A stretch of DNA of 64,000 nt from Sinohyriopsis cumingii (lineage: Eukaryota; Mollusca; Bivalvia; Unionida; Unionidae): the NCBI GenBank assembly GCA_028554795.2, contig CM068825.1, positions 98,263,451 to 98,327,450 on the forward strand. Reading direction: 5' to 3'. Of this stretch, positions 28,862 to 40,884 are shown one piece after another (the stretch's first letter is position 1; every line of letters begins with the position of its first letter). The position numbers and the translations under genes are program-made. The notes under the pieces were generated by a model. It saw nothing but the letters and a program-made list of their open reading frames with translations. It ran no database searches and was not told the DNA's origin.

Positions 28862-29587
28862 TTAAGTCGAGGACGGGGACATGTAGAGAACAGGCCCTCC
28901 GTCTTGACACCAGTGGTGAAACAAATGGGTACGAAATCGTAAATCATCGGGGGTAGTGGGTTTCAAATCGACGAGTAAATAGGCATGTGGAGTTTGAGTG
29001 GCATCGTCGTACGCCTGAGTGAGCCAAGGCGTTCCTAACTGTTTGGCTAAGACTTGTACTTGCGATTTATCTCGAGGGCTTTTAAACAAGACAACGTAAT
29101 GAGCATTGAGACTGATGGTACGATGGGCTTTACTTTGTTGAAACAAATTTTGAGTGATGTGAACGACACTGGCATTACGGTGATGTCCTTTGCGCGTAAA
29201 CCACAGTTTAGTTTCTTCTTCGTCTTCTCCTAACATGTCGAAAATGACCAAATTGGTTTGACGATGGTCAGACACGATTCCGTCGTCTTCTTTAGGAATG
29301 CCTTCCACAAACACGATGGAATCGCCTTGACTTTCTCGCAAGAGACTGTACGCCGATTGCCACTCTTTGTAACACCACACGATGCGTTGAGGTGGACGAT
29401 CGATCAAATGATGTTTATGTTCAATCAAACGTTTGACGAATTCGGTTTTGCCTGAACCGCTAGGTCCAGCAATGAGCATGTTAAAGGGATGGCAAAGATA
29501 CAAAGCCTCCCAACTGGCACGATCTAAGTGTTCGTCGATGACTTTGAAAGTGGAGGAAGAGAGAGCAGAGACAGCAGAGGTAGCCAT
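28862..29587 (-). CDS. FtsK/HerA-type DNA-packaging ATPase
   Basis: 241 residues, ATG at 29,587, uninterrupted. Walker A is GPSGSGKT at residues 41-48. A Walker B-like LVIFDMLGED follows in the middle, then a THITQN-like sensor segment (VVHITQNLF) typical of the A32/FtsK-HerA packaging ATPases of Polintons, adintoviruses and virophages. It would pump the genome into the capsid. It lies downstream of PolB on the same strand, the usual Polinton neighbourhood. It is intact although the neighbouring PolB has several stops, so it may simply have escaped mutation. It is only distantly similar to the ATPase at 58,986-59,660. Confidence 0.9.
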   Translation of the reverse strand: MATSAVSALSSSTFKVIDEHLDRASWEALYLCHPFNMLIAGPSGSGKTEFVKRLIEHKHHLIDRPPQRIVWCYKEWQSAYSLLRESQGDSIVFVEGIPKEDDGIVSDHRQTNLVIFDMLGEDEEETKLWFTRKGHHRNASVVHITQNLFQQSKAHRTISLNAHYVVLFKSPRDKSQVQVLAKQLGTPWLTQAYDDATQTPHAYLLVDLKPTTPDDLRFRTHLFHHWCQDGGPVLYMSPSST

Positions 29588-29955
29588 AGTGTCAGGAATG
29601 TCACTTGTGACACGAAAACAGACAAGACAAGAGTTTATATACTTTTTCAGGACACGTTTATTGAGGTTTCAAAAATAAACACGAAAGACTAAAATACATC
29701 AAAGTCAAATAGTTATGTACAACGATAAAAGGCACATGAAAACGATCAACGTGAAATAGAAACAAGTCTCTGCAAAACATGTGTTTGGTCACTAAGATGT
29801 CCTAGGGACAGAGTGTAATGTTCTGACAGTCTTTACATGAGGTATTGTCACACAAGTGTCCTCCCGATAGAGTCTTTTGGGAATGTCCACGACAGTCCTG
29901 TCCTGAAGGGAATGGTTGTCCTCGGTGACGTGTTTTTCTGACACTTGACCATTTA
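29588..29955. other. Spacer between ATPase and PolB in element A
   Basis: A minus-strand frame across it is the out-of-frame shadow of the PolB C-terminus plus a Cys-rich tail (CDNTSCKDC). I see no supported gene; it may hold the ATPase promoter. Confidence 0.5.
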
Positions 29956-32900
29956 CTATTGGCCTTGCATATGATTCCTTTTGATATACTGTCCGATATC
30001 GATGTGACCGTACCGCAAAGTAAAGTGGTTGGGAAGACGCACTCGCTTCTGGTACACGATTTGATAGACTTTTTCCAAGGGTCGACTGACGATGTGGTGA
30101 GTGGGTAAACGTACAATCTTGCTCGGTTGGTGGGTGGTCACTTAAAAGTTTTCATCCTCTCCAGACTGCAAGGCTTCTGTCAATACGCCAAAGTTCACCA
30201 CTCGACTGGTACGATAATTCAGAGTCAATTCTTTCACTTTACACTTCGTGTACACTTCTCCTTGTTTGTCATGGTATCCGTAGCCGTAATTTTTAGGACC
30301 GCCACTCGCGAAACTTAGAATCTTGTCATCAGGATGTTCGTCTGTCCAGGCTCCTAATCGGTCTCCTTCGATGTTAGGGTGTTGCTGACCCGGGCGACGG
30401 ATGTAGATGCAACTGTCCGTGTCAACGTACAGGACACGATCCCCTAACAGTTCTAAGGCTTCGTACAATTTTAAGCGAGCATGGGCTGTCACGTAAGCCC
30501 CAATGATGACATTTCCAAATGGATCGTCTTGTACAAAGTTCAGATCTTCTTCGTAATTGACTAAGATCAAATCTTTACGAACGACGTCCACGTCTTTGAT
30601 GAATTTCGTTTTGTCGTGAATCATCTGGAAGTAGCGGGAAGGTTCTGTCAAATATTCCGCCTTGGGTAAACACGGTCGTTGTGCCATTTTACCCCACAAG
30701 CAATTTAACATCACTTTGGCAAACGATCGCTTGCCTTCGTTTTTCACGATGTGGTCTAAAGGGATGCCTTCTTGTTCCCAGTATTTCTCTTTGAATTTTA
30801 TTTGGTCTTCGGGAGTGTGACACCAGGAAGGATAGCCGCTGGCTTCTTGCTTCAGTTTCAAAAAGGCATCCACGTAGTCGGCGAAAATGCCTTTCTGCGT
30901 GGGGTCACCCTTGTGGTATTGTTGTGTCTTGGGAAAGTGGCAAATTTCGTACACTTATAACAGTTGGTATCCCATGTCCAAAGCTTTGAACAATTCTACG
31001 GTGACCCAGGTTCCTGTCAAGGCTCGCTCTTCCTGGGTGTGATGACAAGGCTGGTCTTGGTTGCACGTTTCGGCACATGTACGACACGAGGGAAACATCA
31101 CTTTGTCTTGGCAATGGTGAGGTAAGACGGGATGGTACAAGTCGGTGGGAGGCAAAACTTTGCACTTGATCAAGCCGTCGTATTGTTGAATGTTGGCCAG
31201 GTCGATGTGTTCCGTCAACAATTGCGGGTGCCCTGCAGGAAAGTGACAATATTTGCACACGTAGGGATACAGCGAACACACGTCCAAGTATTTGATTTCT
31301 TCTCCTTTCTCTTCGTCGACTTGGTTCAGCAAACAGGTGGCATTGGTCCTTCCTCCTTACAAACTATCCTTCGGGTTCAGGGGGTCCATCAGCTTGTAAC
31401 TTTCCACGACACGTTGAAAATCGGGATCGGTTTTCAAACGGCGATCGTATTAGTGTTCCCACATTTCCACCACTTGGTATCCTTGCTGTTCTAACTTCAA
31501 ACGTCGCTGACAAGTGTCCTGGTACAAGTCTTCCATGGTTCGTTGTAAAAACTGATTTTTAGTGCTACGATCAGGGTAACAGACGGGACATCCGTGAAAT
31601 AAGCAACCGTTAAACTCGTACACCATCTTGGGGTTTTCTAAGTCCCAGCCATCGACCGAATGCGTTCCGATGCCATCCACGGAACAATTTCCGAAGGTCT
31701 TTTCGCCTCCTCCGTTGCGGGCATGTTGAATCCATTTGTCTTCTGTATCGCACAAGTAATGTAACCAGCGTAGGGCTTTGACCGGGTATTGACGTTTGAC
31801 ATAGTTGGTCGTTTGAGGACTGATGACAGCCACGGTGTTTTCAGGCATGAATCGTTGCCGGTACACTAAGGAACACGCTTTGGCAATGGTGCAAGCTTCT
31901 TTCAAAGGATCGACCCCTCCGTGTTCCATGAACAGTTCTCGAAATTTTCCACAGCAACGCCGTAAAATGTCCACGTCGGAACGACAATACTCTAGCATTT
32001 CTTCCTGAAAGTCAAAAGGGTCGGAGGTGTGAGCCTGGTACCAAGCGTAGAAAGCTTCTCGTTGCTCGGTACGCATGTTGTCGGGGTCGTAATAGTGAGC
32101 CTCAGGCAAATGGGGTAGAACGGTATGTTGATTGGCTTTGGTATTGAAAAAGTATGGAAAGTACCCTTTAGCTATTTCTGTCATTCCAAACGTTTTAAGC
32201 ATTCGACTCAAAGGCATGGCCAAATGGCTCATCGAATCTTTAAACTGTACTTGTCCCACTTGCATGAAAATGATTTTAGCTCCGTTCAAAGTGACTTTAG
32301 GACGTTCGGTACCATGTTCTGTATAGTATCTGAGAAGAAACTGTCCATCGTATCCGGAGAAATTGTGAGCCATCGCTGTGGCGTGACGATGACAATTACC
32401 ATAACTTTCGATGTCCTCTTGGCTCCACGTTTCGTCGATGTGGACTAAGACCCATTGCGTAAAATCGTCTAGCGTCTTTGGTCCTCGAAAGATTTTTTCA
32501 CGCCCTCCAGGAATCTTACTGCAGTGAGGGCAATGACTGAAAATAGGTTCTTGAATGCACTTTTCGCACGCTCGATGAGCCACGCAGAAATTAGGAATGT
32601 GAGTGCCGGTCTCTTGCATGCATTCGAAATCGGAAAAGATGAAATTGCCTTTGTTTCTGTCATCTTCCTCTTGTTGCGGTTGTTTTTTTTGCATGTAGCA
32701 TTGATGTTCCAAGTCCACGATGTGATGACAAATGTGGCATTTTTTCTTTTCTGAACATACGTGTGCCTTGGTACTATTGGTACGTATGCCTTGTCCACAC
32801 GTAGGGCACAATCTCAGGAGTTGACAAGCGCATTTCTTCTGTGAACTTTGTGTCTTCAAATGTTGTTGGTAACAGGTAGAACTGACAAACGTGCGCAGAC

Positions 32901-34051
32901 AAGCTGAACAATGCACTCGTTCTTGTCCTTCGTCCAGACAGGGTTGAGAGGCCAAACATTCTGAGCATTTCGATCCACAATGCTTGTGTTCCTCTAGATT
33001 GTTATAGCCATAGTCACATTTTTCACAATAATAACCGTATCCTAGGAATGCAGTGATGGTGGTAATGGCATCGAAATGTTCTTCGTGATGATAAAGGTGA
33101 ATGTATTTTCCATCTTTAAAATCTTGGCCTCGAAACAACAGAGGCCCACGCATTTCTTGAGGGTGCACTTTCAAGGTGTAGCGTGGAGCTAGGACATCTT
33201 TCAATTTTTGCATTTCAGGAATGCCACAGGGTGTGTCTTTGGACAGACTGGCTTGTTGTAACAGGAGTTCTGCTTCGTTTCGTTGTTTGGCTCGGTTCGA
33301 ATTTCGAATGTTCTCCCAGGCTCTTTTCCATTCTGCCGTGTCGTTCTTGTCGGCATACGCTCGTCCCACCACGATAGCCCTGGCTAAACACATCTGGTCT
33401 TGAGGGCTGTGAATTTGGACGAGGCTACGCTTAATACTACGAAGGCCGTTCACCATAAAGACCTTTCTTGCGACCAGTCCCTTAAGGAAGAGAGGCGTGG
33501 GTCATTTTCACTGTGGCTTTTCCATTGGTGATGTCAAACTGGTCGTTGGATTGTTGCACCTGTTGTATCTTGTCCATGACTTTGGAAGGGGTTAGTTCTG
33601 CGGGTCTGATAAACTCGATCCAAACAGGGGATTTCAAGCCGTCGTGATATATGGATAGTCCCAAGCGATCGTCTTCTTTGGGTTGACATTGTCGCTTGAG
33701 TGTGGTGAGCAAAGAATCCCACACCTCGGTGATGAACCCTTCTGCTTTCTCCAAGGGTACGTCGGACTTGAAATCTTTAAACTTCACCGTGTATTTGTAA
33801 GTCGTGGTTCTAAATTTTCTGGAGGGTCGCTTTTCCGTCTCTCGAATGTGATAGTACTTTTCAGGGTTGACTGGTGAACTTGGGTTAGGTGCAGACTCAC
33901 TGGGGTTGGATTCTGGTTCACTCATATCATCTTCAAAATCACCGGCATGAATTTGTGCCAAAACTTCAGCGATGGTACGAGGCGATGGATCACGTTTCTG
34001 CCTCTTGCTTTCTTCTTCTTCTTTCTTCTCGAAATGATTCAATCGTTTCAT
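29956..34051 (-). pseudogene. Polinton DNA polymerase B, broken by stops and one frameshift
   Basis: Family-B polymerase with 3'-5' exonuclease, the replicase of canonical Polintons. In order: an N-terminal segment (34,051-33,482); a Cys-rich region at about 33,050-32,690; exonuclease motifs FSDFECMQ, AHNFSGYDGQF and YCRSDVDIL; palm motif A (YLDVCSLYPYV, near 31,280); motif B (MLNCLWGK, near 30,700); motif C (YVDTDSCIY, near 30,415); and a C-terminal tail to 29,956. From 33,456 to 29,956 the frame is constant but contains four TAA codons at 31,450, 31,357, 30,955 and 30,142. Another TAA at 33,482 lies beside a 1-nt frame change at about 33,450-33,482. All catalytic motifs survive, but the gene cannot give a full-length protein under the standard code. 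Confidence 0.9.
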
Positions 34052-34071
34052 CTTGATAGCAAAACGTCAAA

Positions 34072-34140
34072 TGACTAAAGTTTAAACACCATGGGCTACT
34101 TTATATCCATGGCAGACCAAGTGCCTATGTAAAGGATGTG
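34072..34140. repeat. Direct repeat right of element A, copy 1
   Basis: The 57-bp segment beginning GACTAAAGTTTAAACACCAT recurs at 34,690-34,747. It lies just beyond the PolB start codon and could mark the element edge or a local duplication. Confidence 0.85.
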
Positions 34141-34584
34141 TGTCTTACCTTCCACTATTCATTTCACTCTCACTGGATCAGAATAGACCTGGCATAAAAC
34201 GTAAGTGTCTCTTGGTTGTAGAATAAGAACATAGGGTCAAACTAAAACTCTAGAAAAGAAACAGTTTTCCATTTACCAATGTGTGAAAGTGGAGATTACT
34301 TTTTGGCTAGAAGATTTAAGGCTTTCTATTGTTGTAACAGTATTTAAGCTGTATAGTCTGTTGCTGCAAAAGGAAATATCTAGAGCAAAGTGCTTACGTT
34401 TGTTCAGTTTTTTATTTTAAGAAGGATACAAGTTTGTCTTGAAAGAGGATTGAAACTCTAAGTTACACGGACGTGAAGGAAAACACCCCCTTTGTTCCTA
34501 CAGTTAACTGCCGGTGTGTTCATTCTAATCATGCTTGCCGTATATCTTTGTGTTTTAGAGGTCCTATTTCTTCTGAAGTAAATA

Positions 34585-34840
34585 CACGCATCAATAGACA
34601 GACAGCTTGGGTCACCATCCTTGAGGTTCACTATACTTTAGTTTATTTACTTCATAAAAACCCCAGAGTCACAATTTAAAAAAAAAAAAGACTAAAGTTT
34701 AAACACCATGGGCTACTTTATATCCATGGCAGACCAAGTGCCTATGTGCATCAATAGACAGACAGCTTGGGTCACCATCCTTGAGGTTCACTATACTTTA
34801 GTTTATTTACTTCATAAAAACCCCAGAGTCACAATTTATA
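34585..34840. repeat. Nested local duplication
   Basis: A ~95-bp segment starting GCATCAATAGACAGACAGCT and ending CCCCAGAGTCACAATTTA occurs at 34,585-34,678 and 34,747-34,840. The second copy of the GACTAAAGTTT repeat lies between them. The pattern suggests stepwise local duplication. Confidence 0.85.
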
Positions 34841-36060
34841 AAAAGAAAAGAAAAAAAAAAAAGAAATGGCGCTCAGTACTGTAACACTTCTGACTCTACC
34901 TATGTGAGTGTGTATGTCAAAATGTTTAAGTGAGGTAAAAAAGAAATTGACAATTTCAGAACGTGAACCAGTACTGTGACCTTTCAGTAGTTGATACGGT
35001 TAGAAGAAATGGTACGATACACAACAGAGCGATTCAAGTTCATATGTAGTCTGTCTGCACTGCAATGGTAACAATGCAAGAGCGTAGGCATTATTTTGCC
35101 TCACTAACTTCGAACAAAACAATGCATCGGTCATTATAAACGATTTCATTGGCTAGACTTATTTTCTGACCGCGTTCACTACCAATTGACTTCAGTATCT
35201 CTTCACACAGTGTCGAGATAAGTCGTGTCTCACTGCTAGCCGATTAATAATATAATTAAAAAAGTAAAACTAACGCAAGAACAATCGTACCCTGGGCGAT
35301 CCCACAGAAATTGTATCAGTTTTATAGTCAAATACATCGCAGCATATTTTGGATGAACTATTCTGTGAGAACTTTACATCCACGTTATCAAAAAAGGAGG
35401 GAATTTTAGTTGCCTAAATCTGCAGTTCACTCTGGTGATATTTAATAATGGTGAAATTTTTCTATGGCTGTGATTATCTGAGTGGAATGAGTGTTTCTTT
35501 GAATCTTTCTTCAGGAAAATAGACTGTAAAAACAAACGTAAGTGTCTTGATATGTTCTACAGTAGGAATAACTCTCTCTCTCCGTCATAGTAGTGTTGAT
35601 TGAAATCTTAAGAGTATCTTTTCCCGTGTGAAGATACCTCTCCAAAATTGTGATCAGTAGTCACCCTATTTCTGTGAAATGTTCCGTTTGTCATGTAAAT
35701 TTTTTTTTGAAACACTTACATCCTTACAAATTGTAAATCAGTAAATCGCTGGATGAAATAAAATCTGGAGTGGACGAGCTGTGCAATTCAGGTATCGTAG
35801 CTTTCTCTTTATTTTGGCACTGCAATGTGTCACAGAAAAATTCTAACCTTAGATCTATCGTTTTTTCAAGAAAGGAAACAAACACAAGCCTTTTTCAAGA
35901 ATGACGCGAGTGACATTGCACTGTATAACTCTGCCTATGGTTAACTCTGAAATCTAAAACCAAAACACACATTCGGAAAAAAATTGTAACAATGTTGAAG
36001 AATGACGCGAGTGACATTGCACTACATAGCCCTACCCATGGATTGGCTGCTTAGCGTCTG
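34841..36060. other. Intron sequence without genes
   Basis: AT-rich. A short segment with GAATGACGCGAGTGACATTG occurs twice (about 35,899 and 35,999). Nothing else recognised. Confidence 0.5.
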
Positions 36061-36062
36061 TG

Positions 36063-36690
36063 GATAGTAGATTAGGGTTTGATTTGGCTGCTTAGCGTGT
36101 GTGGATAGCATATGATTGGGTTTTGTATGCCTTCAAGTACGTTTGTGTGGATAGTATATGATTGGGTTTTGTATGCCCTCGCGTACGTTTGTGTGGATAG
36201 TAGAGTGTGTGGTTATTTAACCTTCCCTTCTGTGTGGATGGTAGATTTTGGTTATGTTTTGGTCTCTCCCCGTGTGTGGATAGTATATGATTGGGTTTTG
36301 TATGCCCTCACGTACGTTTGTGTGGATAGTAGAGTGTGTGGTTATTTAACCTTCTCTTCTGTGTGGATGGTAGATTTTGGTTATGTTTTGGTCTCTCCCA
36401 GTGTGTGGATAGTATATGATTGGGTTCACGTACGTTTGTGTGGATAGTATATGATTGGGTTTTGTATGCACTCACGTACGTTTGTGTGGATAGTATATGA
36501 TTGGGTTTTGTATGCCCTCACGTACGTTTGTGTGGATAGTATATGATTGGGTTTTGTATGCACTCACGTACGTTTGTGTGGATAGTATATGATTGGGTTT
36601 TGTATGCCCTCACGTTCGTTTGTGTGGATAGTAGAGTGTGTGGTTATTTAACTTTCCCTTCTGTGTGGATAATAAAGCTTGGGGTTAGAC
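36063..36690. repeat. Minisatellite (~46-bp unit)
   Basis: About ten copies of a unit containing GTGTGGATAGTATATGATTG followed by GGTTTTGTATGCCCTCACGTAC. A second unit type carries GTGTGGTTATTTAACCTTCC. Open frames across it (36,112-36,860) are by-products of the repeat. Confidence 0.92.
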
Positions 36691-37340
36691 TTGGCTTGTC
36701 AACTCAGTGTTTGTCTCTTGTCTGTGTTATCTCCATCTTCCATGTTCATTTTCCCTTCACGTTATACAAACCCAAGATATATTCCCATGTTCATTTTCCC
36801 TTGTCGCTATACAGACCCATCCCTGTTCAAATTCCCATGTTAAATTCCCATTGTCGCTAGACAGTCCCTGGCGACAAGGGGAAATTTAACATAGGCAATA
36901 CACCCTGGTTAGGGGCTTGTGAATAGTAAAGTAAGAGTTTGTTTTGTTTCTAGCATGATTTTTACCATTGTCCCTAGACAGTCCTAATACCTTTTGTCCC
37001 TCTATAGTCTCACCCATGTTAAAGTCAAATTGTCCCTAGACAAATCCACCATGTTACAGTTCCATTGTCCCCCAAGTACCAGTCCTGTATTCCTATGTTA
37101 AATTCCGATTGTACCTATAAAACCCATCCATGTTCATTCCCTTGGGACTGTAGAGCCACAATGGGAAACTAATGTTATTTTCCTCATGTTCGATTTCCTT
37201 GTCCCTATAATACCTATGATTTTTTGTAAAGTTATTTTTACTCTAGGGACTATGGGAAAATAACATTATGTTCTCCCTATAGTACAACGGATTTTTTCCT
37301 ATAGTCCCTACGGTACAAAACATATGTTTTTAATGGTAAG
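36691..37340. repeat. Degenerate repeats of a 'GTCCCTA.ACAGTCC' motif
   Basis: Scattered, diverged copies of CCATGTT..ATTTCCCTTGTC(G/C)CTA(T/G)ACAG(A/T)CCC-like units; an old, decayed tandem repeat adjoining the minisatellite. Confidence 0.55.
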
Positions 37341-37809
37341 TCCCCTAGTCCCTACGGTATCCCTATTCACTACTTGGGTGGGACAAGTTACCATATATCT
37401 GCATGATGCTCCAGTACTTGACATCACTATAAACTGCCACACTGCAGACATCGTACTATATGACTAAAATTGTGAAAGCTACAATGAACATTCGCGACTG
37501 TAAAACATCCAATAACACGTTTTTTACTTTTAAGTTAAATAATAGCACCGTTCTAAAGCTGAAATATTATGTGTATAAAATTTCGAGAAAAATATGCTTC
37601 ATTAATTTACAAGGTCATTATTGTCATAAAGGTGTCAACATATCGATAGCATGGCATATTATATCTGTCCAAAATTTGAGCTTTTAAACAGTCACATAGC
37701 ACGGTAGGTTCAAATTTATTCACATTTGTATGCGGTGATTCTTCTGTTTAGAAATAATTTAAGCATGATAAATTTAAAAACAAAAATAACTGAAAATATA
37801 ATGATGACA

Positions 37810-37888
37810 TAAAAGTCAATTCGTTCCAGATATCAACAACTGAATAGACTTTGTCGGAAAGTCGCAGAGCATCACGTGTACAATCAAT
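37810..37888 (-). pseudogene. Conserved 25-codon block, copy 2
   Basis: Minus-strand translation contains IDCTRDALRLSDKVY then SVVDIWNELTF. It matches 22,070-22,146, with mostly synonymous differences at several codons. No known family recognised. Confidence 0.4.
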
Positions 37889-38088
37889 TGAAATTAAAAA
37901 AAAAATATTGTGCAATATTTTCACTACGACGGGCATATTTCATTCGACGACTTAAACCTTAAAACCAATCGATTTTTTTTTGTTGCTGTTGTTTCTTAGG
38001 GATTTTTTTAAACAATCGATTAAAAACATGAACATACTATAAATCGTGTATTCAAAACAGGTTTTGAATCAAGCAGGTATCTTCTGCT

Positions 38089-38153
38089 GAGAGAGAGAGA
38101 GAGAGAGAGAGACAGAGGCAGAGAGAGACAGAGAGAGACAGAGAGAGAGAGAG
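38089..38153. repeat. (GA)n microsatellite
   Basis: Imperfect GA/CAGA tract inside the segmental duplication. Confidence 0.95.
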
Positions 38154-39279
38154 TCCAACATTTTGAAGAAGAAAACAAAAGATCATACTCACCTAATTAA
38201 AATCCAATGCTTAGAACAGTGGAGCTACATATATGTCGAGGGGGTTGGAATCTCGATAGAGAAAGTACATAATCAGCGTGTGAACATGTTGCTAGGCTGA
38301 TGACAGCCAGTTTCACAGCGGACTGTGACAAAAAGTGGGTAGCCATTCGATCTGGCCAGTTGAATTTTAAGATATGTCGAGTACATTTAATGTACAAATT
38401 TTATATTTTTATGCTATTAAAGAAATAAGAAAAACTACGTTAAGAATAAGAAAGTGAATTGTTCTGATCACCACTTTTCATTCCGAGTCATAAGAGAAGA
38501 TAAATAACTCGTGTTTAATCTGCAGTCACCAAATAAAGACTCCTCGACTCTTCCGCGTCTATGCGACATCTGATGACATATGCTACGTCCGATTTCCAAT
38601 ATAAACATTTTGTGGTATTTTGGATGCCTGGACGCCACCAGAGGCTAACAAATCAAACACAGCAAAGGAAAACGTGAACTGTTCAAACGAAAACGACGGT
38701 TGAGTTACAGCATTTGCTGGTAATATAGAAACTGGATACATGCTAAGCATTACGAATGATATCCGAGACCGTAACTTAGTAAATGGTTATGCGAGCCTCT
38801 CTAAATGTACCAAAAGTTATCGAATTCGTTTCGCGCACGAATGGTTTTAACACAATTTGCATCAACATACACAGTCGATATATCCTAAAAATGTGGGTTC
38901 TGGTAAATGTAGTCAACCATATTGGCTATGGAGTTATCGAAGAGTTCATTTTTGATACAGGACTAAGCAGTTATGAGATCCGTCGAAGGTCACGATACAA
39001 ACACGTGGTCTACTTGTTTGGCAAAAGTATTGTCATTTTTGCGTTTATTTGTGCTTTTAATTCATGATATAAGTAATGGCCTCTATCACCGATGACCTGT
39101 GCCCATTTTAGCAAGCAAACCACATCATATGTGCAACCCGTAGATTATTAATCCACGAATGTCAAAATTGTTTAACTTGATTTTTATTGTCTTTAAATCC
39201 GCCAAGCGGTTCCTTATCTGTGCTCGGAATTGTCGGCGAGTTTTCCATTTCCGCCAACCTAATCTCGAACTTGGCTAAG

Positions 39280-39498
39280 CTAATTATTTAACCTCGATTG
39301 CCATCGAGTAAAGTTTACTAATCGTGTTAAGACTGCTTTTTGCCGCTGAAAGCAGTTCTGTACAGACATGTATTCGTTAATATAATTTATCAAAATTAAT
39401 TTGCTAGCACCACCAGAGACACCGGTTACAATCGACATAGCCCCGAGAATAATTCCCATTGTTGCGCCTACAAGCCCGCAAATAGCATATACAACCAA
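39280..39498 (-). pseudogene. Remnant similar to the 178-residue hydrophobic protein
   Basis: The frame begins VVYAICGLVGATMGIILGAM and then gives a Cys/Gln-containing NCFQRQKAVL. Element C's 178-residue protein has VVYSVSGIVAGAGVILSTV followed by SCFQKKLDEY. The position at the left end of element B matches the gene order of element C. Confidence 0.6.
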
Positions 39499-39690
39499 AT
39501 ACAGGGCGTTATCTGGGTGATTTCATATCGCAGATGTTGCCTCGCTTCGTTTATTTTTTTCATGTTGGTAACATTGAGGATCCATCATAGTTCTTCTATT
39601 AATAATCACGTATCACAAGCAGATCCTGTCCTGGCTCACCACGACAACTACCATATTACCCTTTTTATTGGCGCAACTGTCATACAATTA

Positions 39691-39970
39691 TTAAAAGATC
39701 TCTGCATGAAGAATATTTAAATTTTCAACAGTTCTAAGGTCATTGGGTTTACCATTACAGTCATTAAAAAATATACTGGTTGCACCTCGATTTGTATTTT
39801 TATGCCTAACATCATTATATTTTAATGTATACGAGGATCTCGTAACACCACTCTGACGCACATCTTCGTCGACAAGTGGGACAAAATTATCAACATTAGC
39901 ATCCGCTGTCAATTGATCTAACATCCCGTCGGTAAATTCCACAACCTCATCATCACGGTCAGAATCTATT
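39691..39970 (-). pseudogene. Unassigned decayed frame in element B
   Basis: Open minus-strand frame with acidic and polar composition (DGMLDQLTADANVDNFVPLV). It sits where the C-terminal half of the fibre-like gene would be expected. I recognise no homologue in element C. Confidence 0.35.
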
Positions 39971-40120
39971 ACTTATCCAATAAATCTGGTCTTAAATAGA
40001 AACACCTAAGACGGCTAAGAAGCCGGCCGGAGATATGTGAAATGCTACGAACTGATTTCATCTTTAGTTAACAATGATATTGCTGATGTTAATACGAAAG
40101 ATTTAGTACCGTTTATATGT

Positions 40121-40312
40121 TTATTCGCGGATCAATGCTGTTAATTGACTCTGTCCACTATAATAACCGGATACAATACCTAAATACCAGCCAGACTCAA
40201 GTGCTGTTAAGATGTTAGATTTAGGCTTATAAAAACCATTTAATTCACCAAAATCAATTCGACCAGCTATTATTTTACTACCATTCAGTTTATATATTTT
40301 TTCACTGGTTAT
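40121..40312 (-). pseudogene. Unassigned decayed frame (possible fibre-like C-terminus)
   Basis: A 60-codon minus-strand frame, ending at TAA 40,121, reads like a folded domain (AGRIDFGELNGFYKPKS, then LESGWYLGIVSGYYSG). It lies between the fibre N-terminus remnant and the 178-residue-protein remnant, so it may be a head domain unlike that of element C. Confidence 0.35.
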
Positions 40313-40517
40313 TATTAAGTATCTTGTAAATGAATGTTACTACGCGCAGTTTGTCCATCTACGTATTGTTTTGCTTTGCATTAGTATCATCAACAAACTC
40401 CGTGATAATAAGCAACCGACACACCAGCGTCGCTGATTCCCCCTGTTTTCAGTGATTTCAGCCACGATCTTTGCGACAGCGCATTTCAACTTGACAATAA
40501 TATCTTGAATGTGAATG

Positions 40518-40703
40518 TTAGATGTTTTTAAGTTTCCTCGTTTTATCTTTAAAAGTCACAAGCTTGCCTGGGTCGACACCGACAACAAACACGACTAGTA
40601 ATTCTGTCAAATCCGCTTGGGTGGCAAACCTGTTCAGATCCACATCATCACAATGTCGTCGGGCTGAGTTACGTCCGTAAATATTAATATACATTTTGTA
40701 CAA
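40518..40703 (-). pseudogene. Fibre-like protein N-terminus remnant
   Basis: Contains INIYGRNSARR, then GVDPGKLVTFKDKTRKLK. Element C's fibre-like protein has IDIWGRPVSA and SVDPGEIVVFQDRQGKLK at the same spacing. The coiled-coil repeat region has been lost or degraded. Confidence 0.65.
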
Positions 40704-40884
40704 TATTAAACGTACTTTAATGTGAAATCAATAAATGTTTGTAGGGTTGGTGAACACTCAAGTGCATGTAACACTTCAACAACAAGCTGACCGTACATGG
40801 GACCATTAAACCGAGTTTGTACCGGTATAGTTAAATAAAACAGTGGTTGCTGACCACTGTTCTTTGATTAATAATTATAGCTTC

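Larger units (their letters stand above)
28120..34054 (-). mobile_element. Element A: Polinton/Maverick fragment (canonical PolB clade)
   Basis: A leftward block encoding an interrupted protein-primed type PolB (34,051-29,956), an FtsK/HerA packaging ATPase (29,587-28,862) and a conserved small Polinton protein with a basic Ser/Pro-rich tail (28,794-28,122). No integrase, protease, capsid gene or terminal repeat is visible, so this is a fragment of an endogenous virus-like element. Its PolB and ATPase are clearly different from those of element C, so it represents a separate lineage and insertion. Confidence 0.85.
37465..38900. repeat. Segmental duplication, copy 2
   Basis: Diverged counterpart of 20,636-23,130 in the same order and orientation. 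A plus-strand frame at 37,460-37,687 (CKTSNNTFFTFKLNNSTV and on) remains open here, whereas the copy at 20,650 stops after CDYKTSNSTFFIFK. It could be an old extracellular exon. No splice context is certain. Confidence 0.75.

Noticed and set aside
30905-33403. Many overlapping frames within element A
   Set aside because: Out-of-frame or antisense shadows of the PolB gene.
29956-34051. TAA reassignment as an established fact
   Set aside because: The host code is almost certainly standard and a frameshift is also present; kept only as a low-probability explanation.
36112-36860. Repeat-protein-like frames with WIVYDWV units
   Set aside because: Generated by a 46-bp minisatellite; unit length is not a codon multiple and no start or regulatory context is seen.
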